A stretch of DNA of 32,336 nt from Sphingomonas sp. (GTDB lineage: Bacteria; Pseudomonadota; Alphaproteobacteria; Sphingomonadales; Sphingomonadaceae), in assembly GCA_013361785.1 (NCBI GenBank), contig JABFXK010000095.1, positions 1 through 32,336 of the forward strand, written 5' to 3'. The stretch's first letter is position 1. Every line of letters begins with the position of its first letter. This document shows, in pieces, positions 31,616-32,336 of the stretch. The translations under genes and the position numbers were made by a program. Below the pieces are notes generated by a model. It was not told where the DNA came from. It made no database searches and saw nothing but the letters and a program-made list of their open reading frames with translations.

Positions 31616-32336
31616 ATGAGCTTTTCCTGGGCGAAGCCGTACGAACCCAAGAGTCCGTTCATGCGGTGGATGGACGAGCGGCTGCCGCTTCCGCGCCTCG
31701 TTTATGGAGCGGTGGGCGGCGGCTATCCCGTGCCGAGAAACCTCAATTACTGGTGGAATTTCGGCGTTGCCGCCGGGCTGTTCCTGACGATCCAGATCAT
31801 CACCGGAATCGTCCTCGCGATGCATTTCACCGCATCGACCGATGGTGCCTTCACCTCGGTCAATCAGCTGATCATGCGCGACGTCAACGCAGGCTGGCTG
31901 CTTCGCTACGCGCACATGAACGGGGCGAGCTTTTTCTTCCTCGTCGTCTACATCCACATTTTCCGGGGACTCTATTACGGGTCCTACAAGGCGCCGCGCG
32001 AGATGGTGTGGATGCTCGGCCTAGTCATCTACCTGTTGATGATGGCCACGGCCTTCATGGGCTATGTCCTCCCCTGGGGACAGATGAGCTACTGGGGCGC
32101 GCAGGTCATCACCGGCTTCTTTTCGGCCTTCCCGGTCGTCGGTGATCCGCTGCGCATCTGGATCCTCGGCGGCTACGCGCCCGACCAGGCGGCGCTGACC
32201 CGCTTCTTCTCGCTCCATTATCTGCTGCCGTTCGTGATCGCCGGAGTCGTGGTGCTGCACATTTGGGCGCTGCACATTCCCGGCTCCAGCAATCCGACCG
32301 GCGTCGATGTGACGGACGAGCGCGACACCTTGCCGT
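31616..32336 (+). CDS. petB: Cytochrome b of complex III (truncated by the window end)
   Basis: The ATG at 31616 opens a frame that remains open to the last base (240 codons visible), so the gene continues to the right. PetB is the membrane-embedded subunit that oxidises ubiquinol and reduces quinone across two haems. Haem ligands have the required 14-residue spacing: His100 with His114 ([18 protein letters not shown]) and His201 with His215 ([18 protein letters not shown]). Other landmarks are [17 protein letters not shown] and [18 protein letters not shown]. Cytochrome c1 (petC) is expected beyond the window. Confidence 0.97.
   Translation, partial: MSFSWAKPYEPKSPFMRWMDERLPLPRLVYGAVGGGYPVPRNLNYWWNFGVAAGLFLTIQIITGIVLAMHFTASTDGAFTSVNQLIMRDVNAGWLLRYAHMNGASFFFLVVYIHIFRGLYYGSYKAPREMVWMLGLVIYLLMMATAFMGYVLPWGQMSYWGAQVITGFFSAFPVVGDPLRIWILGGYAPDQAALTRFFSLHYLLPFVIAGVVVLHIWALHIPGSSNPTGVDVTDERDTLP

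Noticed and set aside
1-32336. CRISPR array or tandem repeat array
   Set aside because: No series of regularly spaced identical repeats was seen on reading. The only repeats are short dyads and the SR codon repeats.

Overview
The window is a GC-rich, tightly packed stretch of an alphaproteobacterial chromosome, most likely a member of the Sphingomonadales. This assignment rests on gene content and style (PhaR, a TamA/TamB pair, S24 and DUF5694 proteins, many short conserved hypotheticals, a PetA/PetB pair) and on the full-length Shine-Dalgarno complement seen once. No database search was possible. There is no sign of a prophage, IS element, CRISPR array or rRNA operon. It reads as core chromosome with a few lineage-specific genes.

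Layout. 1-1152 is the 3' part of a secreted-type amidohydrolase gene, followed by tRNA-Arg(CCG). 1276-8409 is rich in polyhydroxyalkanoate (PHA) functions. It holds a short PhaC-like alpha/beta hydrolase and the regulator phaR, which start on opposite strands from one shared CATG, then a small secreted protein. Next come a 16-codon ORF with an extreme ribosome binding site and a strong terminator, a Ser/Arg/Lys-rich protein, an ABC exporter, a DUF5694 protein, and an intracellular PHA depolymerase preceded by TTGCAA-type palindromes that look like PhaR operators. 8406-13884 is a leftward chain: topoisomerase IB, MscS channel, MaoC hydratase, thiolase, a small protein and a DHA2-type MFS exporter. 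The thiolase and MaoC protein are acyl-CoA enzymes that could feed or drain the same pools as the PHA genes, but this is inference.

13958-18761 contains a DJ-1/PfpI protein, three small unknowns, a LexA/CI-like S24 regulator, and a TIR protein with a membrane segment, a FlgO/TolB-like domain and TPR repeats. 18827-25002 is tamA-tamB, coupled by a TGATG junction, which builds the outer-membrane translocation/assembly (or lipid transport) machine. 25313-29276 has an amino-acid permease, a tandem PilZ (c-di-GMP) protein and type I glutamine synthetase with its terminator. 29464-30855 has a TSUP permease and two small membrane proteins. The right edge enters the cytochrome bc1 operon (petA, then petB cut off by the window end).

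Coding density is very high. Four of the five convergent gene pairs share stop codons through a single CTAA or CTAG tetranucleotide, and several same-strand neighbours overlap by 1-4 bases. The best candidates for something undescribed are the 16-codon ORF/terminator unit at 3408-3556 with the low-complexity basic protein behind it, the PhaC-like/phaR shared start, the palindromes in front of the depolymerase, and the TIR-TM-FlgO-TPR protein.
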